Shown here piece after piece: positions 1 through 9,319 of a stretch of 32,475 nt of DNA (position 1 is its first letter; each line of letters starts with the position of its first letter). The notes beneath the pieces were generated by a model, which had not been told where the DNA came from, ran no database searches, and worked only from the letters and a program-made list of their open reading frames with translations. The stretch covers positions 1 through 32,475 of the IMG/VR virus record IMGVR_UViG_3300025759_000384; one strand, 5' to 3'. A program made the translations under genes and the position numbers. The DNA is from a virus.

Positions 1-1272
1 AGATTCTACTACGTATTTCTTAGCATTAACTACTTGTAGTTGAGCTTGTAAAGGTTTTATTTCTTTTTCATATATATTCTGTATATTATTACCTGTACTT
101 ACTAATTCTGTTTGTGTTTGAAGTAGCGCAGTTCTTCTTGCTTCAATCTCTTGTGGCGTTAAATTACCGTTTTTAATTTCATCTTCTAATAAAGCAACAT
201 CTTTTTTATAAGTATTAACAGCAGCTTGATTTTCAGCCATCTGCTTATTTATACTTATTAAACTATTATTTAGTTTTTGAGATTCTTCTTTAACTACATC
301 TTCATCGTAAGCAGCGTCAAATTTTCTTATAGTTTCAGCTGAAAGCTTATCTTCTTTATACCAGTTTTTTAACCAGTCCCATTCACCTTCTCCAGCTTTA
401 TCTTTTGCTATTTTTTCTATAGCGGCGGCATCTAGATCACCATCTATTATAGTAGCTATTTCTTTTAAGTTTTTAGGCTTATATTCTCCTTTGTTTAAAT
501 CTAGAAAACTTTTTAACTTACTTGCTTGCTCTTTGTCTCCAGCGTTAGTCCAGTTGTCTAAAGATATTTCAGTTGCCTGACCATTAGGTGCATATACTTT
601 TATATTGTCACCTAGTCCAGTTTCTTCAAACTCAAAACCAAAACTACCATAAAGTTTGTTTAAAGTTTTATATACTTGCTCTTCTTCATGCCCTACTATT
701 TTAGCACCTAAATCTCCATCTAATATGTTTGTAGGTATTTCACCTTCTTTTACATTAAGTAAAGCGTTATTAAGATCTTGATTATATTTATTTAATTTAG
801 AGTCATATTCAGATGATTCATCTAATCCAAAAGTTTCTTTAGCTTGTTTATTAACTTCTATAAAACCATTAAAATCTTTATTACCTGTCCATCCACTTGG
901 AAAAGTATAGTCTGTTAATATAATTCTTTTACCTTGATCGCTTATGTTTTGCAAATTACCTGTAGCAGCTATTTTAGCATCTTTATCAGTTAACTTCATC
1001 CTAGTTTCAGTAGGTAAATCTTCATAAGTTTTAACTAATATTTCTTTTACTGGATCATAACCAGATAAATCTTTTTGTAATTTATCTCTATACTTTTTAT
1101 TAGGATCTGAGTCTATTTCAATTGGTGGTTGCTCTAATTGTACAGGCTCGTCATCTTCAACGCTTACTGTTGTAGCTTCAGGATAGTCCTGCATAAACTG
1201 CGGTAATAAATCTTCATTAATGTTATTCCACAGTTGACCTGTAGAATCCATCATTGTGTATATTTTTGGCAT
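1..1272 (-). CDS. Large virion/ejection-type protein, N-terminal part (runs off left edge)
   Basis: The frame is open without a stop from an ATG at 1272 to the first base of the window, giving 424 codons of a longer protein. It starts MPKIYTMMDSTGQLWNNINE, has an acidic, proline-containing stretch at about residues 40-60, and is mostly hydrophilic and predicted helical. The last ~110 residues are rich in K, E, Q and N with heptad-like spacing, suggesting a coiled coil. No enzymatic motif is visible in this part. It follows the 548-residue gene by 8 bases, third in a run of ejection-type proteins downstream of the muzzle genes. By position it could correspond to the giant internal protein that T7-like and crAss-like phages carry inside the head (T7 gp16 or crAss cargo protein). 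That role is inferred; the reading frame itself is secure. Confidence 0.8.
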   Translation of the reverse strand, partial: MPKIYTMMDSTGQLWNNINEDLLPQFMQDYPEATTVSVEDDEPVQLEQPPIEIDSDPNKKYRDKLQKDLSGYDPVKEILVKTYEDLPTETRMKLTDKDAKIAATGNLQNISDQGKRIILTDYTFPSGWTGNKDFNGFIEVNKQAKETFGLDESSEYDSKLNKYNQDLNNALLNVKEGEIPTNILDGDLGAKIVGHEEEQVYKTLNKLYGSFGFEFEETGLGDNIKVYAPNGQATEISLDNWTNAGDKEQASKLKSFLDLNKGEYKPKNLKEIATIIDGDLDAAAIEKIAKDKAGEGEWDWLKNWYKEDKLSAETIRKFDAAYDEDVVKEESQKLNNSLISINKQMAENQAAVNTYKKDVALLEDEIKNGNLTPQEIEARRTALLQTQTELVSTGNNIQNIYEKEIKPLQAQLQVVNAKKYVVES

Positions 1273-1280
1273 AATTTAAT

Positions 1281-2927
1281 TTACTTTAAACCTGGTGAAG
1301 GGAATCTAGAAGTATCAGATGTAGCTCCTGTTGCTTTTTTAGTTTCATCTTCAGTTGTAGTGGTTTTGCTAGCTACTTCAGCCGCATAATCTTTAGGTGC
1401 TTCGTTATTTGGTTGTACTACTCTTTTTTTAACTGGATACTTCTTTTTTAATTGTTGTATGGCAGCATCATTTAAACCTTTACCTATTGCGAATATTTCA
1501 ACTACGTCTTGAAGATTAGAAGTTTCTTTATAAACATTTGGATTTATATTGCCCTCCTCATCTACTACAAAGTATATTCTATCATTTTTTAGTTTGTCAG
1601 CATCTTTAAAATCTGGGTCTTCTTCTAGTATTTCTTCTTTAGTTTTATAATCTTTCAATCCTCCGCTATAGAACTCGTATCTATCAATAACAGCTCGTGG
1701 GTTACCTACATAACTGTCAGCTTCTAGAGTCATAGCCTCATAATCATCTCCATAAGTTGCTATTTGCTCTTTAGTTTCTAGTCTTAAAACATTTTCTTTA
1801 GAAGTGCCAGATGTTTGAGGTTTAGGAGCTTCATATTTTTTTCTACCTACTATAGTTTCTACACCATCTGCAGCAGCATTATCATCTAAAGATTTATTAG
1901 CTAAAAATAAAGCAGCTTCATCTCTCTGTTTTTGAGTCATTGCCTTGATTTGATCAGCAGTTGCATTAGGCGGAAATACCATCCAATCCGTGTCTTTACC
2001 CATCATATCAGCCCAAACACTCTTCATACGAGTATCATCATCTAGTATTCCTTTAAACTGATTAGATTTTACCATTGATTGTGCAGCTTTTTGTCTTTGC
2101 TCAGGCGTCATATATTTAACTGTAACTTCTTGATCTCCTACTCTTTTAGTTTCAAACATTACTAAATCAGCATTATCTTTACCTCCAGGCTTTACAGTAT
2201 TATCATAAACGCTTTTTAATGATTCAGATAAATCAGGTACTGTTTCAAAATACTTTATACCACTATTTTCTAGTTGTAATAATTCATTTACATTTACCAT
2301 AGCTGGTTCTTTGCCATCACCACCTGGTCTAAATAAAACTAACTCTCCGTCATTATCAACTAACTTCACATTACCTCCTTGCTGTAGCTCTAATAATACT
2401 TCTTGCTGAGCAGTTGGCACTCTAGAACTAATAGCACCTGGTTGCCCTGGCGGTATTTTTAATGCCTCAGCTAAAGCTTTTGTTTGTGCCATTATAGGTA
2501 TAACAGCATCTTTAAATTGAGTTACTTGATTATTTAAATATGATAAAGCTCTATTACCCTCCATCTGAGGAACTGTACCATCTTTAATGCCTTGTTTTAT
2601 TTTAAAATATTTTTCAGTTTGAGCATCAAAAAACTCATTCATGCTTTTGTCAAAATTACCATAGCCAGTTTCTTTTATACCAGCTACTTTATCAAACATA
2701 GTTTTTTGCTCTAAATTTTGTTCTGCAAATAATTTCTCTTGTTTAGCTCTTTCTAATTTGTTATTAGCAACTACAGATGCTACCATTTGGTCCATCTCTT
2801 GTGCTACACTAGGTCTACTAGATAAATAAGCATCGAACTGCTGGTTAGTTATTAATTGTGGATTTTCATATGAACCACCTCTGCCTCTACTACCGCCGTA
2901 TTTAACTCCTGAATATCTTTTTGCCAT
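1281..2927 (-). CDS. Putative internal virion (ejection/cargo) protein, 548 aa
   Basis: The protein starts with a basic glycine-rich segment (MAKRYSGVKYGGSRGRGGSY), followed by a helical, K/E/Q-rich region at about residues 30-150. A mixed domain follows, and the C-terminus is low-complexity, rich in T, K and E, ending in SRFPSPGLK. No catalytic motif, signal peptide or membrane segment is evident. It sits between a 228-residue Ala/Gln-rich coiled-coil protein and the large partial gene, 10 bases after the former. Position and helical character fit a protein packaged in the capsid and injected with the DNA, comparable in place to T7 gp15. I do not recognise a named family, so the function is inferred from context only. 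The leader before the ATG is A/T-rich with no Shine-Dalgarno match. Confidence 0.75.
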   Translation of the reverse strand: MAKRYSGVKYGGSRGRGGSYENPQLITNQQFDAYLSSRPSVAQEMDQMVASVVANNKLERAKQEKLFAEQNLEQKTMFDKVAGIKETGYGNFDKSMNEFFDAQTEKYFKIKQGIKDGTVPQMEGNRALSYLNNQVTQFKDAVIPIMAQTKALAEALKIPPGQPGAISSRVPTAQQEVLLELQQGGNVKLVDNDGELVLFRPGGDGKEPAMVNVNELLQLENSGIKYFETVPDLSESLKSVYDNTVKPGGKDNADLVMFETKRVGDQEVTVKYMTPEQRQKAAQSMVKSNQFKGILDDDTRMKSVWADMMGKDTDWMVFPPNATADQIKAMTQKQRDEAALFLANKSLDDNAAADGVETIVGRKKYEAPKPQTSGTSKENVLRLETKEQIATYGDDYEAMTLEADSYVGNPRAVIDRYEFYSGGLKDYKTKEEILEEDPDFKDADKLKNDRIYFVVDEEGNINPNVYKETSNLQDVVEIFAIGKGLNDAAIQQLKKKYPVKKRVVQPNNEAPKDYAAEVASKTTTTEDETKKATGATSDTSRFPSPGLK

Positions 2928-2937
2928 AATTTATATT

Positions 2938-3624
2938 TTAACCGAATATTTTACCTGCTGTTAAGTCTTGACCAAAGGTTTTACCACCTCTAACCATGCT
3001 TGATGGATCAAACATACCGCCTACAGCACCTCCAACAGCACCTAACATGTCTTGATTAGCAGCCACTTTAACATTTCTAGCTTGTTGCTCTAAATACTGT
3101 GCTTGATCTTGTTGAGCTTGTAATCTATTTAACTGAGCATTATCTCTAGCTTCTTGTGATTCAAACTTATAAGCTTCGCCTTGAGCTTTTAATTGAGCAA
3201 CTTGATTAGCGCCTTCAGCTCTTGCTTGGTTATTAGCTTGTTCTTGTTTTTGTATATCAGCAGATATACCACGCTTAGATTCTAAAGCAGCTCTTGCTAA
3301 AGCAGTAGCACCACCAGCGCCTCCACCTGTTTGCATTATAGTATCTAAAGTATTAGCTAAAGCAATGTCAGCTTCTTCAGCTTGAAACTTAGAAGCTTGT
3401 GTAGCAACTCCTATATTTTCAAATTCATTAGCCATATTTTCATACGGATTAATAACTTCTTGCCTATTTTTTTCTAGCTCTTCTATAGCTAATTTTTTAT
3501 CATTAGCTATTGTTGCTTGCTGTTCTTGTTGTTCTTTAGCTGCATTTTTCTGCATCTGTGCATTTACTAATTTAGTAGTTGCCGCTACACCTGCTGCTAT
3601 TGCTAAACTTGTTGTTACTGCCAT
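2938..3624 (-). CDS. Putative internal virion protein, Ala/Gln-rich coiled coil, 228 aa
   Basis: A hydrophobic alanine/valine N-terminus (residues 1-25) is followed by a long helical region rich in A, Q, E and K (about 25-190). It is interrupted by a glycine-rich hinge (TGGGAGGATALA, near residue 100). A second glycine/alanine hydrophobic patch (LGAVGGAVGGMF) lies near residues 193-204. This pattern of coiled coil with Gly/Ala-rich, possibly membrane-active ends is typical of phage ejection proteins such as T7 gp14, and similar proteins are common in marine podoviruses. The gene begins one base after the GNAT gene ends and precedes the 548-residue gene. A role in forming the DNA-ejection conduit is plausible but unproven. 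Confidence 0.75.
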   Translation of the reverse strand: MAVTTSLAIAAGVAATTKLVNAQMQKNAAKEQQEQQATIANDKKLAIEELEKNRQEVINPYENMANEFENIGVATQASKFQAEEADIALANTLDTIMQTGGGAGGATALARAALESKRGISADIQKQEQANNQARAEGANQVAQLKAQGEAYKFESQEARDNAQLNRLQAQQDQAQYLEQQARNVKVAANQDMLGAVGGAVGGMFDPSSMVRGGKTFGQDLTAGKIFG

Positions 3625-3625
3625 A

Positions 3626-4027
3626 TTACAATACTTTAGTTAATTCATATGAGGGTTTTGGATCTTTATTCCACCCTAGTTTCTCGTGTGTTTCAATTAG
3701 TCCTTTATGTTGCATTACCGCAAATAAATATTTATATTCAAGTGATTTAACAAGATTTTCAGCTCCTGTTATAAGAAGCTCTATAGCTTGTTTTCTGTCA
3801 GTTTCTCTATATTTAGGATTAGATACTATCCATTCTAATAAAGCTGTCTTAGAATTAGTTAAATAGATAAATCCAGCCACTATAGGCTTATTATCTTTTT
3901 CAACTATTAAACCACCCTTACCATCTTCTGGTAAAAAATCTTTTACTGGAGCTTGCCATTTAGGCCAATTACTCCACCAAGATACTAACGTATCCCAGTC
4001 TTTGTCTGTAAGTCTACGTATATTCAA
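3626..4027 (-). CDS. GNAT-fold (acetyltransferase-like) phage protein, T7 gp13-like position
   Basis: The 133-residue protein opens MNIRRLTDKDWDTLVSWW, contains a hydrophobic beta-strand pair (GGLIVEKDNKPIVAGFIYLT, about residues 38-57) and ends with a helix and strand around EKLGWNKDPKPSYELTK. This is the shape of small GNAT N-acetyltransferase folds. The usual R/Q-x-x-G-x-G/A acetyl-CoA loop is poorly formed, so activity is uncertain. The start is a TTG at 4027, six bases after the stop of the upstream gene; no in-frame ATG gives a sensible protein. It is the first gene after the muzzle genes and precedes the Ala/Gln-rich protein, the same order as T7 gp13 then gp14. It may be a virion or assembly protein rather than a free enzyme. 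Confidence 0.75.
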   Translation of the reverse strand: MNIRRLTDKDWDTLVSWWSNWPKWQAPVKDFLPEDGKGGLIVEKDNKPIVAGFIYLTNSKTALLEWIVSNPKYRETDRKQAIELLITGAENLVKSLEYKYLFAVMQHKGLIETHEKLGWNKDPKPSYELTKVL

Positions 4028-4033
4028 TTTAAT

Positions 4034-5827
4034 TTAATTAGACGATGTTACTTGATTAGTGAAGGCTGCGAATATTTGTTTTTGTCCACCTGGATTAGTA
4101 CTAGCGTCTGTAGATAATTTAACCGTAGCCACATATCCTTTAATACCACTTGTTGGATAACCACCATAAGCATCAGGGCCAAACACAACTTCACCAGCTC
4201 TAGTAGAGCTATTACTTTTTAAGTTAGCTACGTACTTACCTTCTTTTAAATGGAAACCAGCTCTAAATATAGGCTCTGTTAATGCTGCAGGATATTCATT
4301 TCCTTGGCTATCGTAAGCACCTTCATAGTAACTATTTACTATTACACTACTATCATTATAATTTACATATGATGGATTAGCTGTATTAGGATTAACATAG
4401 TTGCTAGGCACCTCTTGTAATCCTTGTAAGTCAGATATAAAACTTTCAGCTTGCCAACCATTGCTACCTTCATAACCTACCGTTAAGAAGTTTTTGCTAA
4501 TATTAGGCGCTGGATTAAAAACAAATGTTATTGAAGACTTAGAAGTGACACCATAAAATGTATTTCTATTATTGCTACTACCTTCAAAATAATGCTGATA
4601 TATTTCACCTGAGTTAGTTGAGAAAAAAGTATTTTTCAAGCTAAACATTTCACCAGGTCTATAAGTATAAAAAGTTGGCCAACCTAAAACACTTTCATCA
4701 AAAGATAAAGTATGATAATCACTTTGAGATTCTTGCTGTAAAGACACAACATAATTTCTATCATATATATCCCAAGCACCTTGTATTTTATCTTTTATAT
4801 AAGTTCTAAAAGTAATAACAGTTCCGTTTGTTATAGGATTATTAGCATTGTCATTATAGTGACTAGTTAAATAAACATAGTCAGCTTCCACAGCTGTAAC
4901 GTATGTTGGGTATTCAATTCCAGCTACTATTAAAGCAGCGCCTGTAGGTACATCACTAGACGATGTGGTTAATCTAACCCATTTAGGATCAGGTAAACCA
5001 CCACTTGGCGTAGAAAACTGCCCATTAGAAGTTTTAACAAAATCAACAGGCTGCTGTATCTCACTTATATTTTTTAATTGATCTCTAAAAAAGTTAGACA
5101 TACCATACTCAGATATTTCTGTCATACCATCATATGATAATCTCATTATAGAACCTCTATCTTTATCTGCAAAATATTTTCTAAATCCATATACAGCAAA
5201 TGACTCTGGGTTTTTACTAATACCAAATTCACCTTTATATGGAGTTAATTGACCTATAACAACACCTTGAGGCAATGTCTGTGTACCACCTTCAGAAGTA
5301 TATAAAGTATCTTTATCAATTAAAGCTCTATTTACTTTATCTTCTTGAAACACTATTAAGTTAGTATCTTCTGCATAAAGTTTTTGAACACTACCTTGAT
5401 GAGGATCAACAGCTCTAGTTATCGCTTCACCTACAGAAAATACATTAGTGTCGTTTAATCCAGTTCTAGAATTATAAACACCTGAGTATATCAAAGCATT
5501 TGGCCTATACTCTTGAGAGTTATTATCTTCTTTTAAGTAAGCTTTCGCACCATAATCAGTAGAAACATCGTTAAATCCACCTTGATACCTTGATTCTTCT
5601 ATAAACCAGTTTTCTACTTCATCATAGTTACTATTTTGACTATCGCCTGCGCCAGATGGAAACGTTGGAAAGTCTGTTGGATTCCATGGCAGCCCTGGAA
5701 AATTAGAACCATAACCTCCTCTATTTGGATCAGGCTGGCCTGCTGTTGGATTAGGCAAGCTACCTACATATATAGTTTTCTTTAACCAAAAAGAGTTGTA
5801 ATATTTAACATTTAATCTATACCCCAT
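4034..5827 (-). CDS. Muzzle/tail-nozzle-like structural protein, C-terminal half-type, 597 aa
   Basis: The protein is beta-rich with repeated Y, G, N, S and T strands. The segment ESFAVYGFRKYFADKDRG (about residues 208-225) is followed by a strand and EISEYGM. Near residues 370-410 a run contains LSFDESVLGWPTFYTYRPGE and then a short segment ending GEIYQHY. This spacing (D-E, G-W-x-x-F-x-x-Y, then G-x-x-Y-x-H) is what I recall from the portal-distal muzzle proteins of crAss-like phages. The N-terminal 60 residues are proline/glycine-rich. The ATG overlaps a second in-frame stop of the 1162-residue gene (TAATAATG), so the two are translationally close. It is likely part of the short-tail nozzle; the exact role is inferred. 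Confidence 0.75.
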   Translation of the reverse strand: MGYRLNVKYYNSFWLKKTIYVGSLPNPTAGQPDPNRGGYGSNFPGLPWNPTDFPTFPSGAGDSQNSNYDEVENWFIEESRYQGGFNDVSTDYGAKAYLKEDNNSQEYRPNALIYSGVYNSRTGLNDTNVFSVGEAITRAVDPHQGSVQKLYAEDTNLIVFQEDKVNRALIDKDTLYTSEGGTQTLPQGVVIGQLTPYKGEFGISKNPESFAVYGFRKYFADKDRGSIMRLSYDGMTEISEYGMSNFFRDQLKNISEIQQPVDFVKTSNGQFSTPSGGLPDPKWVRLTTSSSDVPTGAALIVAGIEYPTYVTAVEADYVYLTSHYNDNANNPITNGTVITFRTYIKDKIQGAWDIYDRNYVVSLQQESQSDYHTLSFDESVLGWPTFYTYRPGEMFSLKNTFFSTNSGEIYQHYFEGSSNNRNTFYGVTSKSSITFVFNPAPNISKNFLTVGYEGSNGWQAESFISDLQGLQEVPSNYVNPNTANPSYVNYNDSSVIVNSYYEGAYDSQGNEYPAALTEPIFRAGFHLKEGKYVANLKSNSSTRAGEVVFGPDAYGGYPTSGIKGYVATVKLSTDASTNPGGQKQIFAAFTNQVTSSN

Positions 5828-5829
5828 TA

Positions 5830-8800
5830 TTATTGTATTTGAAAATATGCAGAATAAAATGTTTTAATACCTATAGGATTAGCATCAACAGCATAAACTT
5901 TTAATAAATATATACCCACGCCTGGTGCTCCTGTATCGTCATTTCTACTACCGTAATATTGCAAGTCATTCAAACTTGAAGTAACTTTTATAGTAGTTAT
6001 TGGTGTTACTGTAGATAATTGAAACAAAACTCTAGAAGCTACAGAGCCATCTTGAACTAAAACTGTTTCCTCTGTGTTAACGTTTCCTACAGTACTTCCA
6101 CTACCATTAACTATATCAGTGAACATATTAAAACTACCTAGTGATGATCCAGGTTGAGGATTACTAGCTGAAGGATTAAAAGTAAATATAGGAAATGGAT
6201 TGTCAATAGCTCCTTGTTGTCCTGATGGAAAGCCGCTTTCACCTGGATATAAATATGCTTTTGTACCAACACCATTTGTAGGTATGGTAAAAGTAGGAGC
6301 AACATTGCTCAGTAGCATTTCATGATTAGAAACATTTATAGCACCACTTGAATTAGTTGATGTTATTTTAAAATTAAAAGTTCTAAAATTAGCATCAGAA
6401 CCATAATAAATACTAGCATCAGTAGGATTATATCTAATTCTATAAGAAGGAGCGGCTGGGCTTTCTTCTAGTTCAAATATGTTTACAACAGAGTTATTAC
6501 CGTTAGTTACTTCCATGGTAGCTGTAGCACCCGCTATAGCACTACCAGTATCGTCAATTATATCAAATGTATTTGAAACCCAAGCACTTACACCTGGAGT
6601 TAAAGATTCTAACATGTTAAAGTTAGGTTCACTTATACCTACAGGTAGTCCAGCTGTACCACTTTCTATTTCGCTATTTAAATCAGATATAAGTCCAGCA
6701 GAACTACTTTCCCAAAATATATCTATTTTAGACACTACAGGATCTGTTTCAAAAACATTTAAATTTTTAGAAAAACTAGGTGGTAATTGAGTATTGCCTT
6801 GTTGTATTCCTTCTTGAGTTGCTGGTGCAAAACCTACTAAAAAATTAGTAGCTAATTGAGCAACAAATGGGTTATGTGAACCTTCTAAATATAATGGATC
6901 TATGTAGTTTGTTCCATCGTGAGGATATGAAGAACCACTTGGAGCTTTATTTCTATCACCAACCCAAGCGCCTAAGTCATTAAAAGACATTATTGAACTT
7001 ACAGTGAATTCATTAAGTTCTCTTATTTGAGAAGATTCAGAACTTGATAAAGCTGGTTTGTAAGCTGTAGGATTGTTACTAGCGTTTACTATATATCTAG
7101 TAGCTACTCTAGGATAAAGTAAAGTTTCACTACCATATATTTCTTCAGTTGGACCAACATCAGCTAGTTCTTTTGGAACTTTGTTTATATTATCTCCGTA
7201 TAATACTATATTTGTAGTGGTATTAGCTCTTGGGTATGTTGGAAAATTAGTTTGTGTTCCAGCTTCACCTTTAAAAGTTATTTTTCCAGAACATGCACCA
7301 GGCACGTATACATTATAATACTCTTGTTCTTTTTGTTGTACAACTACTTTATAACTATAATACCCTAAAGGGTTATTTATTGAAAAAATACCTGGATAAG
7401 TACTTGTTTTATTTACTGGTATTGTGTTGTTAAATAATATATTTAAATTATTACCCGGCCAGTTTAAAGTGCCATTAGTTAAGTTTTCATATGGAGCATA
7501 TATAGAAGATGATTCACCACCAATAGACACAGAAGAATTAGGCTTTCTTAATATAACGTTAGAAGACCTACCATATCTATCAACTAATACTACACCAACT
7601 TTATAAGATCTATTTTGCTTTAAAGTGTGGTTAGGATATTCTTTTTGATCAAACACAGTAGCTGTATTATCAGGTTTATCCGTTACACTTATATCAAATT
7701 GTAAGAAGTCAGGTGATTCGTTTTTCTCTATAAAATTACCATATATAACTCTATTACCACTAACAGCTTGAGCTAAAGCTCTTATAGGTACTTTATCATG
7801 AACTCTAGTAGCGTCTGCATCTGGTAAAACTTTAAACGGTTTTTCAGATTTATAATCATACTCATAAAACTTATCAGTGCCGTTTACATCATTCACATCT
7901 ATCTCGTCTACTACTTTGATGGCTAAACCATCAGATTCTTTTAATAAAATTTGTATAGTTTTTACTTTAAAAAACTTTTTAAAAACTGATTTTTGAGCTT
8001 GAACTCCAGTTACTAAATTAGGCATTGGCAACCTTAGCTTTATCGATGTAACTTGGTTTTCCATTAATCTATTTATTCCACTTTCAGCTATGTCTTTTTC
8101 ATCTCTTTTCATTTGGTTAGGCCCACTAGCTTGGTATGGACTGTCTAGTATATAACCAAATTGTTTAGGTATAAAAGCGTGTTGAGTAAATGGCGCCATC
8201 AAAGAGTATTCACCATCGTCATATTTAAACCTATAGCTAAATCTTACAAATTTATTTCTTAAATATTCTTTATCACCTGAATAAGAAGCATCATACAAAG
8301 GGTTTTGTCTTTCAAACTGTAACACATCACCGGCGGCAAACGGATATCTTTTGGGATTATTGCTATTGTCATACCCAGAAAAACTTTTTGCAGCCTCTAT
8401 AGCTGCAGCATAAGATTGAGCAGCTGTATTATTAGAATTAATAGGGTATTTATAAGTAAAAGTAGCAGGTGAATTACTAGTAAAATTTGTCATTAAGAAA
8501 TAACCTAATTCAGGAAAATTTAAATTTTTAAATCTAACAGTGTTATTTAAAGAAGAAGCTAGCTGAGGTATATTAGCACTACATATAATTTGACCAGGTG
8601 TTCCAGCTGAACTAAATATACCTGTAGAATTAGCAGGTAAATACTCGCTTGTTTCATCTATTAAACCAGATACCCAAGCTCCACCTACTTTATGTATAAA
8701 GTTTATAGGCTCTACAGGAGCAAATTTAGCTACAGATATATGATCTTCAGTTGTATAATAAGGCTCTGGACTAGTAGCAGAAGCTCCTATTGCTGTTTGT

Positions 8801-9318
8801 ACATTTATTTTTCTTGGTTGATTTCTATTATCAGTAAAAAATAACAAATCTTCTATCATATCTATACCAAGCATAGGGTGCGTTTTAGAAAAATTTAAAA
8901 ACACTCCTTCAACTAGTTTATCAAATTTAGGCACATTGCCGTTAGAAGATGTAGGTCCTTCTATATATGCTATAACACAAACAGCACTTTTTGTAAATCT
9001 TCCTGATACTGTATCTACATTACCAACTGCTCTAGCATCTAATTGAGTTGGCGAACCGTCAGAATGATTAGTGGCAAATATAAATATTCTATCTCTATCA
9101 GTATCGACATATGCACCTATTATTTCTACGTCTGCACCAAAGTTAAAATTAGAATATAGATTATTACCTATAATATTTTCAACAACACCTTCATCAGGAC
9201 CTTCACTTTTATTAACAGATATATTTCTGCCATCTCTGTATTCACCAGGAGGTAAAAGTCTTTCATCTAAGTCTTTATTCATTTTAGACTTGACAAATAC
9301 ATTTCTTACTTCTGCCAT
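5830..9318 (-). CDS. Muzzle/tail-nozzle-like structural protein, N-terminal half-type, 1162 aa
   Basis: It opens with MAEVRNVFVKSKMNKDLDER and then LLPPGEYRDGRNISVNKSEG, a start I recognise from large structural proteins of marine podoviruses and crAss-like muzzle proteins. Beta-rich repeats continue through the first ~600 residues, including FVRFSYRFKYDDGEYS (near 355) and SYKVGVVLVDRYGRSSNVIL (near 570). The last ~250 residues look like immunoglobulin/cadherin-like domains (SNVAPTFTIPTNG and a final AVDANPIG strand). No enzyme motif, signal peptide or membrane segment is visible. It begins one base after the 395-residue ring-like protein and is followed directly by the 597-residue gene. Probable role: the portal-proximal body of the short tail that closes the DNA channel. 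Confidence 0.78.
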   Translation of the reverse strand: MAEVRNVFVKSKMNKDLDERLLPPGEYRDGRNISVNKSEGPDEGVVENIIGNNLYSNFNFGADVEIIGAYVDTDRDRIFIFATNHSDGSPTQLDARAVGNVDTVSGRFTKSAVCVIAYIEGPTSSNGNVPKFDKLVEGVFLNFSKTHPMLGIDMIEDLLFFTDNRNQPRKINVQTAIGASATSPEPYYTTEDHISVAKFAPVEPINFIHKVGGAWVSGLIDETSEYLPANSTGIFSSAGTPGQIICSANIPQLASSLNNTVRFKNLNFPELGYFLMTNFTSNSPATFTYKYPINSNNTAAQSYAAAIEAAKSFSGYDNSNNPKRYPFAAGDVLQFERQNPLYDASYSGDKEYLRNKFVRFSYRFKYDDGEYSLMAPFTQHAFIPKQFGYILDSPYQASGPNQMKRDEKDIAESGINRLMENQVTSIKLRLPMPNLVTGVQAQKSVFKKFFKVKTIQILLKESDGLAIKVVDEIDVNDVNGTDKFYEYDYKSEKPFKVLPDADATRVHDKVPIRALAQAVSGNRVIYGNFIEKNESPDFLQFDISVTDKPDNTATVFDQKEYPNHTLKQNRSYKVGVVLVDRYGRSSNVILRKPNSSVSIGGESSSIYAPYENLTNGTLNWPGNNLNILFNNTIPVNKTSTYPGIFSINNPLGYYSYKVVVQQKEQEYYNVYVPGACSGKITFKGEAGTQTNFPTYPRANTTTNIVLYGDNINKVPKELADVGPTEEIYGSETLLYPRVATRYIVNASNNPTAYKPALSSSESSQIRELNEFTVSSIMSFNDLGAWVGDRNKAPSGSSYPHDGTNYIDPLYLEGSHNPFVAQLATNFLVGFAPATQEGIQQGNTQLPPSFSKNLNVFETDPVVSKIDIFWESSSAGLISDLNSEIESGTAGLPVGISEPNFNMLESLTPGVSAWVSNTFDIIDDTGSAIAGATATMEVTNGNNSVVNIFELEESPAAPSYRIRYNPTDASIYYGSDANFRTFNFKITSTNSSGAINVSNHEMLLSNVAPTFTIPTNGVGTKAYLYPGESGFPSGQQGAIDNPFPIFTFNPSASNPQPGSSLGSFNMFTDIVNGSGSTVGNVNTEETVLVQDGSVASRVLFQLSTVTPITTIKVTSSLNDLQYYGSRNDDTGAPGVGIYLLKVYAVDANPIGIKTFYSAYFQIQ

Positions 9319-9319
9319 C

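Noticed and set aside
3579-3866. Plus-strand open frames such as this one, and others at 6479-6790, 13945-14313, 22407-22751, 27071-27385 and 30857-31219.
   Set aside because: All lie opposite convincing minus-strand genes, encode low-complexity or cysteine/serine-rich sequences typical of antisense translation, and lack recognisable domains.
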